A DNA stretch of 41,140 nt from Anaerolineae bacterium (lineage in GTDB: Bacteria > Chloroflexota > Anaerolineae > Aggregatilineales > Phototrophicaceae): the NCBI GenBank assembly GCA_030950085.1, contig JAUZRW010000071.1, positions 1 to 41,140 of the forward strand. Direction: 5' to 3'. The notes under the pieces are model-generated. The model saw only the letters and a list, made by a program, of their open reading frames with translations. It made no database searches and was not told the DNA's origin. Of this stretch, positions 34,038 to 41,140 are shown piece after piece; position 1 is the first letter of the stretch, and every line of letters begins with the position of its first letter. The position numbers and the translations under genes are program-made.

Positions 34038-35909
34038 ATGAAACAACTACCACAATGGATGGTCAAACTGCACCACGATGGCTCAGAAGTGTATATCTCC
34101 AACCCTTTGCCCAAAATTGGTACAACGGTCACTGTTAAATTGCGTGCGCCAAAAGATGCCCCTATCAACCTTGTCTTTATACGCGCAATGATTGATGGCG
34201 AGTTTCGTATGGTGAAGATGAAGCGTACAGCAAAGAAAAACAAATTAGCGCAATGGTGGCAAGGGGAATTGCCGATTGAGCAGCCGCGTACCGATTATCG
34301 CTTCAAGCTGATGACCGATGCGGGGGCTTATTTTTATACAGCACAAGGAGCAAGTCGGGCAGATTCGCCGGATTTCGAGAGTTTCATCATTCTCGGTGAT
34401 TATGATGCGCCGTTGTGGGTACGCGATACAGTTTATTATCAAATTTTCCCGGAACGTTTCTGGAATGGCGACCCGTCTAATGATGTGCAAGATGGCGACT
34501 ATTCGCTGATGAAGCATACAACAGTCAAGCGCGAGTGGGGCGAACTTCCAACGAAATGGGAGAAAAGCGGCAGTCTGGATTTTTTCGGCGGCGATTTACA
34601 AGGTATCACCCAAAAACTAGATTATCTTAGTGATTTAGGCATTAACGCCCTTTACTTGTGTCCCATTTTTGAGGCAGATACCAATCATAAGTATGATATT
34701 AAAGATTTTTTCAATGTCGATAAGCACTTCGGCGGCAATGAGGCATTAGCCGAACTCCGCGCAGAATCGCAAAAACGCAATATGAAATTGATGCTCGATA
34801 TTACGCCCAATCATTGCAGTTATCAGCATCCATGGGTGACAGCATTCACCGAAGAGGGCAAGCAAGAAACCGTTGAATATTTCTACTATGATGAGGCAAA
34901 AAAGACATTAGAAACATGGCTTGGTGTGCCACTACTCATCAAACTCAATTACCAGAGTAAAAAACTCCGCAATATCATGTATCGCAATAAAAATAGTGCG
35001 CTCAAAAAATGGCTCAAGCCCCCCTATAGCATTGATGCGTGGCGCTTAGATGTTGCTAATATGACAGGCAATCGCGGCAAATTGCAACTTGACCACGAAG
35101 TCTGGCGTGACTTAAGCGCAGCCGTCAAAGACCTCAAGCCAGATACGTATTTACTGGGCGAATATTTTCAAGATGGCACAATGCACATTCAAGGCGATGA
35201 ACTCGATGCGACGATGAATTATACGGGCTTCAATATGCCAATGCGTCGCTGGCTAGGGGGAGAAGATTTAGCCGCACACGACAAGCAGCCCTATGCCGAT
35301 ACCGTTTTGCTGCCAACTGAAAATCTTGCGAAACAGTGGCAAAATTTTTTGGGAGCAATTGCCTACCCCATCGCGTTACAGCAATTCAATCAACTCGATA
35401 GTCACGATACAACCCGTATTTTACACGTCACGAAGGGCGATAAAGAGCTTGTCAAATTAGGCTTAGGGCTGATGATAGGTTTTCCGGGTGTTCCTTGTAT
35501 CTACTATGGCACAGAAATCGGCATGAATGGCTTCAAAGACCCGGATAATCGGCGCTGCATGACCTTTGATGAAAGTGAATGGGACTCGGATTTGCTGGAT
35601 TTCACAAAGCGGCTGATTCAAGTGCGTCATTCATCACATGCCCTAAAACACGGCAGCTTTGAAGTGCTGTTTGCGGCAGGAGATTTGGTCGCTTTTTTAC
35701 GTCAATCATCTGAACAGACTATGATTGTAGTCGGGTATCGTGGCAAGAAAAAGTTGAAAAAAGCGCGAATTGATATTGCCAATACAGGTTTATCGAATGG
35801 CATACAATTGATAGACCGCCTCAGTGCTGCACAAATCACTATTCAGAAAGGGAAAATCCGTTTACCCAAACTGGCACATGGACAAATCATGTTGCTAGAA
35901 GTGCAATAG
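34038..35909 (+). CDS. Neopullulanase/cyclomaltodextrinase-like alpha-amylase (GH13)
   Basis: The 623-aa enzyme starts with a CBM34-like beta domain (about 10-125), followed by a GH13 barrel. Region I reads DITPNHCS, region II DAWRLDVAN (nucleophile Asp), region III LLGEYF (acid Glu), and region IV QLDSHDT. The motif GGDLQGITQKLDYLSDLGINALYLCPIF is typical of the neopullulanase, maltogenic amylase and cyclomaltodextrinase group. No signal peptide is seen, so it acts in the cytoplasm on maltodextrins or cyclodextrins, working with malQ. AAGGA lies about ten bases upstream of the ATG. Confidence 0.9.
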   Translation: MKQLPQWMVKLHHDGSEVYISNPLPKIGTTVTVKLRAPKDAPINLVFIRAMIDGEFRMVKMKRTAKKNKLAQWWQGELPIEQPRTDYRFKLMTDAGAYFYTAQGASRADSPDFESFIILGDYDAPLWVRDTVYYQIFPERFWNGDPSNDVQDGDYSLMKHTTVKREWGELPTKWEKSGSLDFFGGDLQGITQKLDYLSDLGINALYLCPIFEADTNHKYDIKDFFNVDKHFGGNEALAELRAESQKRNMKLMLDITPNHCSYQHPWVTAFTEEGKQETVEYFYYDEAKKTLETWLGVPLLIKLNYQSKKLRNIMYRNKNSALKKWLKPPYSIDAWRLDVANMTGNRGKLQLDHEVWRDLSAAVKDLKPDTYLLGEYFQDGTMHIQGDELDATMNYTGFNMPMRRWLGGEDLAAHDKQPYADTVLLPTENLAKQWQNFLGAIAYPIALQQFNQLDSHDTTRILHVTKGDKELVKLGLGLMIGFPGVPCIYYGTEIGMNGFKDPDNRRCMTFDESEWDSDLLDFTKRLIQVRHSSHALKHGSFEVLFAAGDLVAFLRQSSEQTMIVVGYRGKKKLKKARIDIANTGLSNGIQLIDRLSAAQITIQKGKIRLPKLAHGQIMLLEVQ

Positions 35910-35960
35910 CTACTGGATAAAAATGGGCTGTGATAAACACCTCTTCGCCTAAAATCACCG

Positions 35961-35989
35961 TTCAATTTAACGCACATTTAGGCTACAAT
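35961..35989 (+). promoter_or_regulatory. Promoter of tRNA-Ser
   Basis: TTCAAT (35961-35966) and TACAAT (35984-35989) with a 17-bp spacer end 12 bases before the tRNA 5' end. Confidence 0.5.
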
Positions 35990-36001
35990 ATATCTTCGTC
36001 T

Positions 36002-36087
36002 GGAGAGGTGCCGGAGTGGACGAACGGGCTCGTCTCGAAAACGAGTGTAGGTACCCCCTACCGTGGGTTCGAATCCCACCCTCTCCG
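36002..36087 (+). tRNA. tRNA-Ser (CGA)
   Basis: The acceptor GGAGAGG pairs with CCTCTCC (36080-36086), followed by discriminator G. The anticodon loop CTCGAAA sits on the stem CTCGT/ACGAG, giving anticodon CGA (36036-36038), which reads UCG. The long variable arm and the T arm GTGGG-TTCGAAT-CCCAC are typical of a class II serine tRNA. CCA is not encoded. A terminator follows at once. Confidence 0.97.
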
Positions 36088-36094
36088 CTTCATG

Positions 36095-36130
36095 AAATGC
36101 CCCGACCTAACAATATTGGTGGGGCATTTT
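36095..36130 (+). terminator. Terminator after tRNA-Ser
   Basis: AAATGCCCC (36095-36103) pairs perfectly with GGGGCATTT (36121-36129) and runs into T. The last codons of the small minus-strand gene overlap this hairpin. Confidence 0.8.
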
Positions 36131-36256
36131 CTTTACATCAGATGTCAATTGCTTCCATAATGCCATGATGCTGTTTTTGTCCTTCTTGGATTGTTTCTCT
36201 AACAACGCCAACAATTGGCGTAAAGTTTTTTCGCTGCTGACTTGTTTATCACTCAT
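36107..36256 (-). CDS. Small hypothetical protein (49 aa), Lys-rich helix
   Basis: The frame reads MSDKQVSSEKTLRQLLALLE, then KQSKKDKNSIMALWKQLTSD, and ends VKKMPHQYC. GGAG lies six bases before the ATG. It is basic and amphipathic with leucines at heptad-like spacing, and most of it falls outside any other feature. The stop lies within the tRNA-Ser terminator. No known family is recognised. The good ribosome site and codon pattern argue for a real gene. Confidence 0.5.
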   Translation of the reverse strand: MSDKQVSSEKTLRQLLALLEKQSKKDKNSIMALWKQLTSDVKKMPHQYC

Positions 36257-36470
36257 TATTTTCTCCGCCTCTTCTGACGTTTTAACAAGAATAGTCTCTT
36301 GCTATCTATAACGTATCACACAACCAATAAGTTCCAAATGAAGATGACGAAAAATTGTAAAGGTAATTTTGCGCTCTATGTGAAATTATTGACAAGTTGC
36401 AAATAGCATCTTGAATTTTGATTAAGCACATGAATAGCTTTCGGTAAGCCAATTTGCCCTATAGATTATT

Positions 36471-36494
36471 TTGGCGACTTGGCGCTTTGGCGGT
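36471..36494 (+). repeat. Tandem octamer repeat (TTGGCGNN x3)
   Basis: TTGGCGAC, TTGGCGCT and TTGGCGGT stand head to tail, related to the TTTGCGNN octamers at 6036 and 16140. The rest of the gap 36257-36594 shows a TATAAT hexamer at 36531-36536, a possible -10 for the DUF1684 gene, and no coding frame. Confidence 0.55.
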
Positions 36495-36594
36495 TCAACA
36501 AAGAAAAAGAGCAATCTCGCACAAATTCCGTATAATCAGAAGCACTGAGTACGTCTACACAGCATAAATAACAATATCTTGGAGTGATTCACAG

Positions 36595-37125
36595 ATGGAT
36601 GCACAACACTTGATACACCTTCGCGCACAGAAGGATAAGTTTTTCAAAGAACACACCCAATCACCATTAACTGCCGAACAGCAGGCTAAATTTTCTGGTT
36701 TGACGTATTTTGTCGCCATGCCAAAACTCGATTTAGTCGTTGATGTGCATGAATTTGAGAAACCAGAAAATGTGCAAATTCAGACCACAACAGGCGATAC
36801 TCGTTGGTATCTGCGCTGGGGAGAATTTACATTTACAGTCGGGAACGAAGAGGCTCGCTTGACCATCTACAAGATGCCGCCTGACCACTTCTTCTTGCCC
36901 TTTGTCGATACCTTAGCAGGTAAAGAAACTTATCCCGCAGGTCGCTATCTTGAACCTGAACTATTAGCGGATGGCAAGTTCCGCATTGATTTCAATCAGG
37001 CATATAATCCCTATTGTGCCTATGCGCCAACATGGAATTGCCCGATTACCCCCACAGAAAACCGCTTAAAAGTTGCCATCCGTGCTGGAGAAAAATTGCC
37101 CGATGATGCTTGGGCGATTAAATAA
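36595..37125 (+). CDS. DUF1684 family protein
   Basis: The 176-aa protein matches the DUF1684 pattern throughout: an early RAQKDKFFKEHTQSPLT block, FSGLTYFVAMP, a central beta region, then GKETYPAGRYLEPE, DFNQAYNPYCAYAPTWNCPI and ENRLKVAIRAGEK. The NPYCAY...CP segment holds two conserved Cys that may bind metal or form the active site. The function of the family is not established. The gene is followed by a terminator, so it is probably monocistronic. Confidence 0.9.
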   Translation: MDAQHLIHLRAQKDKFFKEHTQSPLTAEQQAKFSGLTYFVAMPKLDLVVDVHEFEKPENVQIQTTTGDTRWYLRWGEFTFTVGNEEARLTIYKMPPDHFFLPFVDTLAGKETYPAGRYLEPELLADGKFRIDFNQAYNPYCAYAPTWNCPITPTENRLKVAIRAGEKLPDDAWAIK

Positions 37126-37153
37126 ACCACCCTTCCATCATATTGTCCATATA

Positions 37154-37179
37154 AGGGCGTACTGCGATGCGCTCTTTTT
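37154..37179 (+). terminator. Terminator after the DUF1684 gene
   Basis: AGGGCGTA (37154-37161) pairs with TGCGCTCT (37168-37175) through eight pairs, two of them G-U, followed by TTTT. The GGGCG/GCGC core is also close to the REP-like hairpins, so it may derive from one. Confidence 0.65.
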
Positions 37180-37214
37180 GCTATAATAGAGACAGTTATA
37201 GTGAGGATTTGCCA

Positions 37215-37784
37215 ATGGTCATCAAACAACAAATCATCAATGCCGATGTTTTCTGGGACTTATTACAAGAGCCAGAATATGCCGATAAGTCGTGGGAATT
37301 GCTTGAAGGGGAAATGGTTGAAATGTCTAAGCCGGGTGGAAAACATGGTGTCATTACAATGCGGATGGGTCGTCATATAGCCAATTATGTCGAAGAACAC
37401 AAACTGGGTTATGTGACAGCCGCAGAGACTGGTTATATCCTCAAGAAAAACCCCAAAGGCAGAGATACTGTTCGTGGCTTGGATGTTGGCTATGTGAGTC
37501 AAGAGCGTGCGCCGAAAGGTCTTCCTGACAAACATATTCCCTTTGCCCCCGATTTAGCTGTTGAAGTGATTTCGCCGCGTAATAGTGCAGAAGATATTCA
37601 CAATAAGATAATAGAGTTATTTGATGCCGGAGCAAAATTAGTTTGGATAGTTTATCCCTCGTCGCAAACTATCGTTGTTCATACAGGTGATAGTTCAACA
37701 ACCTTGAGAATTGATGATACCCTCAGTGGCGGTGATGTACTATCGGGCTTTGAACTCCCTGTGCGCGAAATTTTTGCGGACTAA
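37215..37784 (+). CDS. Uma2 family putative endonuclease (second copy)
   Basis: This 189-aa relative of the gene at 3016-3615 has the same motifs: RGLDVGYVS (Asp), PDLAVEVISPRNSAED (Glu) and GAKLVWIVYP. ATG 37215 has GAGGA seven bases upstream; ATG 37167 is rejected. A TATAAT at 37182-37187 lies just behind the preceding terminator and gives the gene its own promoter. The two copies differ clearly at their N-termini, so they are old paralogues, not a recent duplication. Confidence 0.85.
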   Translation: MVIKQQIINADVFWDLLQEPEYADKSWELLEGEMVEMSKPGGKHGVITMRMGRHIANYVEEHKLGYVTAAETGYILKKNPKGRDTVRGLDVGYVSQERAPKGLPDKHIPFAPDLAVEVISPRNSAEDIHNKIIELFDAGAKLVWIVYPSSQTIVVHTGDSSTTLRIDDTLSGGDVLSGFELPVREIFAD

Positions 37785-37853
37785 TTCGTGATACACCCTT
37801 TCCCGACTATCAAGTACAATCCATTCTGAATGAACACAACTAGGAGAATTTGA

Positions 37854-39092
37854 ATGCGCCTTGTGAAGCCGCATTTTTACGCGGTATTGTTGCTAGTGTT
37901 GATGTTGTCAGGTAGTGTCATCGCGCAAGATGTCTCTCCGACACCCACAGAAGAACCGACTCCACAACTGCTCAAAGTTTGGTGGCCCGATGTACTGGCT
38001 GCACCAGATAACGAAGTGGTTCAAACCCTGTTACAGTCTCAGACCGATGACTTTGCTAGTAACTATGACAACCTCACAGTCGAATCGCGCTTGCGTCGAG
38101 TTGGTACAACAGGCGGCATCATGTCCACATTACGAACCGGTAGCCTTGTCGCGCAAGATGGACTCCCAACTGTGACTCTGATTCGGCGGCAAGATTTGGT
38201 ATTGGCAGAACTTGCCGGATTGTTGCAATCTATGGAAGGTCTCGTGCCATCAGCTATACAAGGTGATTTGGATACTGCCTTGCAACTAGGGCAAACCAAT
38301 GGCGAATTATACGGTGTGCCGTATATGCTAGAATTACAGCATGTCGTTTATCGCCAAAGTGAAAATTTAGACTATAGCACTTGGTCTTATACTGACCTCC
38401 TGACACGCAACCAACCCTTCGTTTTCGCTGCCGGAAGAGATGGCGGACTCAGTGATGTTGTCTTGCTGCAATATTTAGCCGCAGGGGGTCGTCTCAACCG
38501 AGAAGGGCAATTGCTACTGAATGAGGATGCTCTGCGAACAACACTTGAATTCTACGAGAACGCCAGTGATTTAGGTGTGATTGATGGCTTTACATTGAAC
38601 TTTGTCACAGCAAATGATTATCTGACTGCCTTCGTTGAGGGCGATTATGATGCAGGGGTGTTCACATCAACACAATATTTAGAACTCTATCAGGCTGATA
38701 ATAGCCTACAAGTTGCGCCGATTCCGACTCCAACAGGGGAGGTAACGGGTGTCCTTAATGGTTGGATGTGGGTACTCATCGCGCAAGAACCAGAGCAGCA
38801 ACAATTAGGCTTAGACTATATTATGTGGATGCTAGACTCTACAAATCAAGCGGAAGTGGCACAAGCGGTTCATATGTTGCCCTCGCGTCGTTCGGCACTC
38901 GCAGAAGGCTCAACAGGCGGTGTCGATATTGACCCCTTTATCAACCTGCTCGATAACGCGATTCTGCCGATTACTGAAAGTGACGGTGGCGCACTCGCTC
39001 GTACAATGCAAGATGCCTTATCATCTGTATTGACCACCGAGCGCACCGCCGAAGCAGCAATAGAGTATGTCTTAGACCAGCAAACTGAATAA
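37854..39092 (+). CDS. Extracellular solute-binding protein (sugar-type, family 1)
   Basis: A signal peptide (MRLVKPHFYAVLLLVLMLSG, cleavage near IAQD) and a short Thr/Pro-rich spacer precede a 370-residue fold like MalE-type binding proteins: VTLIRRQDL...GELYGVPYMLELQHVVYR, FAAGRDGG, EGDYDAGVF, VLNGWMWVLIAQ. No lipobox is seen, which is unusual for a Gram-positive or Chloroflexota type binding protein. No permease or ATPase genes are adjacent, so it is an orphan component. AGGAGA precedes the ATG. The ligand is unknown; maltodextrin is conceivable given malQ nearby. Confidence 0.8.
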   Translation: MRLVKPHFYAVLLLVLMLSGSVIAQDVSPTPTEEPTPQLLKVWWPDVLAAPDNEVVQTLLQSQTDDFASNYDNLTVESRLRRVGTTGGIMSTLRTGSLVAQDGLPTVTLIRRQDLVLAELAGLLQSMEGLVPSAIQGDLDTALQLGQTNGELYGVPYMLELQHVVYRQSENLDYSTWSYTDLLTRNQPFVFAAGRDGGLSDVVLLQYLAAGGRLNREGQLLLNEDALRTTLEFYENASDLGVIDGFTLNFVTANDYLTAFVEGDYDAGVFTSTQYLELYQADNSLQVAPIPTPTGEVTGVLNGWMWVLIAQEPEQQQLGLDYIMWMLDSTNQAEVAQAVHMLPSRRSALAEGSTGGVDIDPFINLLDNAILPITESDGGALARTMQDALSSVLTTERTAEAAIEYVLDQQTE

Positions 39093-39104
39093 CACCTAGA
39101 AACC

Positions 39105-39134
39105 GTAGGGGCGTACCCGTGTGTGCGCCCGAAA
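39105..39134 (+). repeat. REP-like hairpin, GTACCC subtype (copy 3)
   Basis: Thirty of 30 bases are identical to 26061-26090. It lies between two convergent genes, 13 bases past the stop of the solute-binding protein gene, and so might have a role as a terminator or mRNA end. Confidence 0.85.
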
Positions 39135-39160
39135 GCCACAATCAACTGCAAAACCCTAAG

Positions 39161-40351
39161 CTATTTCAATTTTTTCTCATAGAAACGATGGGTCTTATAG
39201 GGATTCGCACCCAATTTAAGGCTCATCTGTGTTAAGGGATTACTTTCGAGAATCCAGCCGCAGTCAATGAATTCATACTGTGCAGGGATATTATCGAAGT
39301 TTGCAGTGAGTAGAATCGTATGGATACCCATATCACGAAATTCTTCTTTGACTCCCATGAAGGGCAAACGAACTCCTTTAGCCGTTTTTCTAACTTTCCA
39401 ATGCCAGCCAACTTGTAACAATGTCCACAATTCTGGAACACCCGGACGTGGATATGCCTTGTGCAGCATCTCATTAAAATCGGGTACAGCGAGTGAAAAT
39501 CCGGCAGGTTCACCATCGACATAGGCGAAAAAAGCCATCTCTGGTTCAACAAACATGCCGAGACTTTCAATCAGAGCATCCAATTCTTTATCGTTCATGG
39601 GTACGAAGCCCCAATTCTTGTCCCATGCTTGATTATAGAGGTCACGAAATAGGCGAAATTCAGAGGTTTTATTCTTCGCGTCCAATTTACGAATCGTAAT
39701 CTTGTTGCGCTTCATAGACCAGTCTGCTAATTTCTTGAGCCGCGCGCCCATGCCTGTCGTTTTTTCCATATCACGATGGAAATACATACTCACAATGTCC
39801 ATGGCTTTCTCGAAACCCGCCGCTTCGATATGCGCCTGATAGTAGGGCGGATTGTAGGGCATCATAATTACAGCCGGTTGAAAGCCATCAATCAGCAAAC
39901 CTGTTTCTTCATGAGTGGTGAAACTTTGCGGACCCCGTATCGCATCATAACCACGCTCTTTGACCCACTGTGTCGCAGTTTCGAGTAATGCCTGTGATGT
40001 TTCGCTATCATCGTAAAACTCGAATGTCCCAAACCAGCCAATATGCTCATTCCAAATGTCGTTATGGCGATGATTCACCAACGCTGTAATTGTGCCAACT
40101 AGCGTATCGCCGCGCCATGCCCCAAAATACTGTCCTTCCATATAGTCCCATGCAGGGTTCCTTTGCTTATCAAGCAATTCGCGCCGCATCGAGAGCAAAG
40201 GCGGAATCCAATGTGCATCATCTTTATAAAGTTGCCACGGAAATTCAAAAAATTGTCGAAACTCTGCTTTTGTCTCTATCGGACGTACTAAAACAGGATT
40301 TGCCAAGACAGCAGTTGATAATGTTTTGTCATCAATTTTACTTTTTGTCAT
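39161..40351 (-). CDS. GNAT-fold acyltransferase-like protein
   Basis: The protein (396 aa from ATG 40351) begins with VLVRPIETKAEFRQFFEFPW and carries a GNAT-like region (YFGAWRGDTLVGTITALVNH) plus a C-terminal half with EMAFFAYVDGEPAGFSLAVP. This suggests two GNAT-like domains, as in the uncharacterised YghO-type family. The substrate is unknown. The open frame continues upstream to 40453, but the additional residues are Lys/Arg-rich and overlap the tRNA-Asn promoter, so the shorter start is preferred with some doubt; 40393 is an alternative. Confidence 0.75.
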   Translation of the reverse strand: MTKSKIDDKTLSTAVLANPVLVRPIETKAEFRQFFEFPWQLYKDDAHWIPPLLSMRRELLDKQRNPAWDYMEGQYFGAWRGDTLVGTITALVNHRHNDIWNEHIGWFGTFEFYDDSETSQALLETATQWVKERGYDAIRGPQSFTTHEETGLLIDGFQPAVIMMPYNPPYYQAHIEAAGFEKAMDIVSMYFHRDMEKTTGMGARLKKLADWSMKRNKITIRKLDAKNKTSEFRLFRDLYNQAWDKNWGFVPMNDKELDALIESLGMFVEPEMAFFAYVDGEPAGFSLAVPDFNEMLHKAYPRPGVPELWTLLQVGWHWKVRKTAKGVRLPFMGVKEEFRDMGIHTILLTANFDNIPAQYEFIDCGWILESNPLTQMSLKLGANPYKTHRFYEKKLK

Positions 40352-40446
40352 ATCAAATTTTAGCCTATGTTTAGAACGATACGCTACCATCACCATCTTA
40401 CCGCAAAAATTTTTACAATTTAGACTGATTTTTCTGGATTTTCCCC

Positions 40447-40475
40447 TTGACACGCCATTACGCTTTTGCTATTAT
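40447..40475 (+). promoter_or_regulatory. Promoter of tRNA-Asn
   Basis: TTGACA (40447-40452), a 17-bp spacer and TATTAT (40470-40475) give a near-consensus sigma-70 promoter 22 bases before the tRNA. Confidence 0.85.
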
Positions 40476-40497
40476 TTTTAGCGTAAGAAGCAAATAT

Positions 40498-40569
<72 letters not shown>

Positions 40570-40575
40570 CAACGA

Positions 40576-40603
40576 CCTCGCCACACGCGGGGGTTTTTGT
40601 TTT
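40576..40603 (+). terminator. Terminator after tRNA-Asn
   Basis: CCTCGC (40576-40581) pairs with GCGGGG (40587-40592), one T-G, with a 5-base loop, followed by T-rich sequence. Confidence 0.7.
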
Positions 40604-40634
40604 TTCAGCAGAAATACATCGAAAGTGCCATACA

Positions 40635-41140
40635 TTATGCTTCTCGGCGCTTTGAGTAGGCTTTCAGAACGCTTTGCAATTTCTCCAATGACCACTTTTC
40701 ATTTAACGCTTTTTGCATCATTTGTTGCCCTGTTTCGGGTGCATTACCACCAATCGGTGGGTCAGAATCAAGATTAGTCGGGAAAGAATAGCCATCACCG
40801 ATTGCTGCAATCGTATCGTGAACTTCGCGTTCGCTAATTGTTCCAGCTTCGATACGCGCTAAGAGGGCAGGATAAACGGCTTCAATCATAGCGATATTAT
40901 CAATCGTCTCCATTGTGCGACCAAATGCCGACGAAATTTGCACAAGGTTTGCCAGACGGTCTGAATCAATAGTATTCGTTCCTGCACCATGAAAGAGTGC
41001 CGGACTGAAAAATACCATATCGCCCTTTTCAAACGGCACTTGTGATTTGTGTTCATCAAAATAAGCGACAAATTCCGGTAGTTTATACGCCATATAACCC
41101 GACTCATACTGATGAGAGAAGGGCAGCAGCAAAGTCGGAC
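40635..41140 (-). CDS. Phytanoyl-CoA dioxygenase-like protein, cut by the window edge
   Basis: The frame is open to the window end, so the N-terminus is missing. The visible part reads LLLPFSHQYESGYMAYKLPE, then FSPALFHGAGTNTIDSDRLANLVQ. The His of FHGAGTN would be the second iron ligand and Arg in DRLANL the 2-oxoglutarate contact of PhyH-type oxygenases; the first HxD ligands lie beyond the edge. The C-terminal 60 residues are helical. The substrate is unknown. Confidence 0.75.
   Translation of the reverse strand, partial: PTLLLPFSHQYESGYMAYKLPEFVAYFDEHKSQVPFEKGDMVFFSPALFHGAGTNTIDSDRLANLVQISSAFGRTMETIDNIAMIEAVYPALLARIEAGTISEREVHDTIAAIGDGYSFPTNLDSDPPIGGNAPETGQQMMQKALNEKWSLEKLQSVLKAYSKRREA

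Overview
The window looks like a chromosomal stretch of a heterotrophic bacterium of moderate-to-low GC, most likely a member of the Chloroflexota (Anaerolineae-like). This assignment is an inference. It rests on Thr/Pro-rich linkers behind lipoprotein signals, a Bacillus-type FadN/FadA beta-oxidation pair, an EtfD/FadF-type iron-sulfur membrane oxidoreductase, several Uma2 nuclease genes and repeated GTAGGGGCG...CGCCC hairpins between genes. No plasmid, phage or IS transposase gene is visible.

Layout. Positions 1-5.3 kb hold a lipoprotein and a minus-strand group with serA (with an unusual active site), a Uma2 nuclease and two HAD phosphatases, one of them SerB-like. From 5.3 to 11.1 kb come a TetR regulator, a decayed short-chain dehydrogenase (SDR) gene, an intact SDR, and the fadN-fadA pair with a terminator. 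A 1013-aa PHP/SMC-like TrlF-type ATPase follows (11.3-14.3 kb) and looks AT-richer than its neighbours. From 14.4 to 20.0 kb are three secreted or lipoprotein genes and lpd (E3). The minus-strand operon E1alpha-E1beta-E2 of a branched-chain-type 2-oxoacid dehydrogenase occupies 20.3-23.6 kb. A FadF/EtfD-like electron carrier precedes it (23.8-25.9 kb). E1, E2, E3, FadN, FadA and the EtfD-like protein together could oxidise branched-chain acids and fatty acids and pass electrons to the quinone pool.

From 26.1 to 31.3 kb are a DinB-like protein, hisS, and a 982-aa peptidoglycan hydrolase with SH3, muramidase and M23 domains but no signal peptide. From 31.8 kb onward come a Met/Asp-rich secreted protein, malQ plus a neopullulanase-like GH13 enzyme, tRNA-Ser(CGA), a small 49-aa gene, a DUF1684 protein, a second Uma2, an orphan solute-binding protein, a GNAT-like protein, tRNA-Asn(GTT) and a truncated phytanoyl-CoA dioxygenase-like gene.

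The most interesting signal is upstream of hisS. A 16-codon open frame carries four consecutive histidine codons. It is followed by a strong intrinsic terminator and a mutually exclusive antiterminator, and preceded by a promoter that puts the transcript start almost on the leader ATG. This has the full architecture of a ribosome-mediated histidine attenuator and falls below the size limit of ordinary gene calling. A second theme is several families of intergenic repeats: a 97-bp element in two good copies plus one degenerate copy, short hairpins always in the same orientation, and tandem octamers of the type TTTGCGNN/TTGGCGNN.
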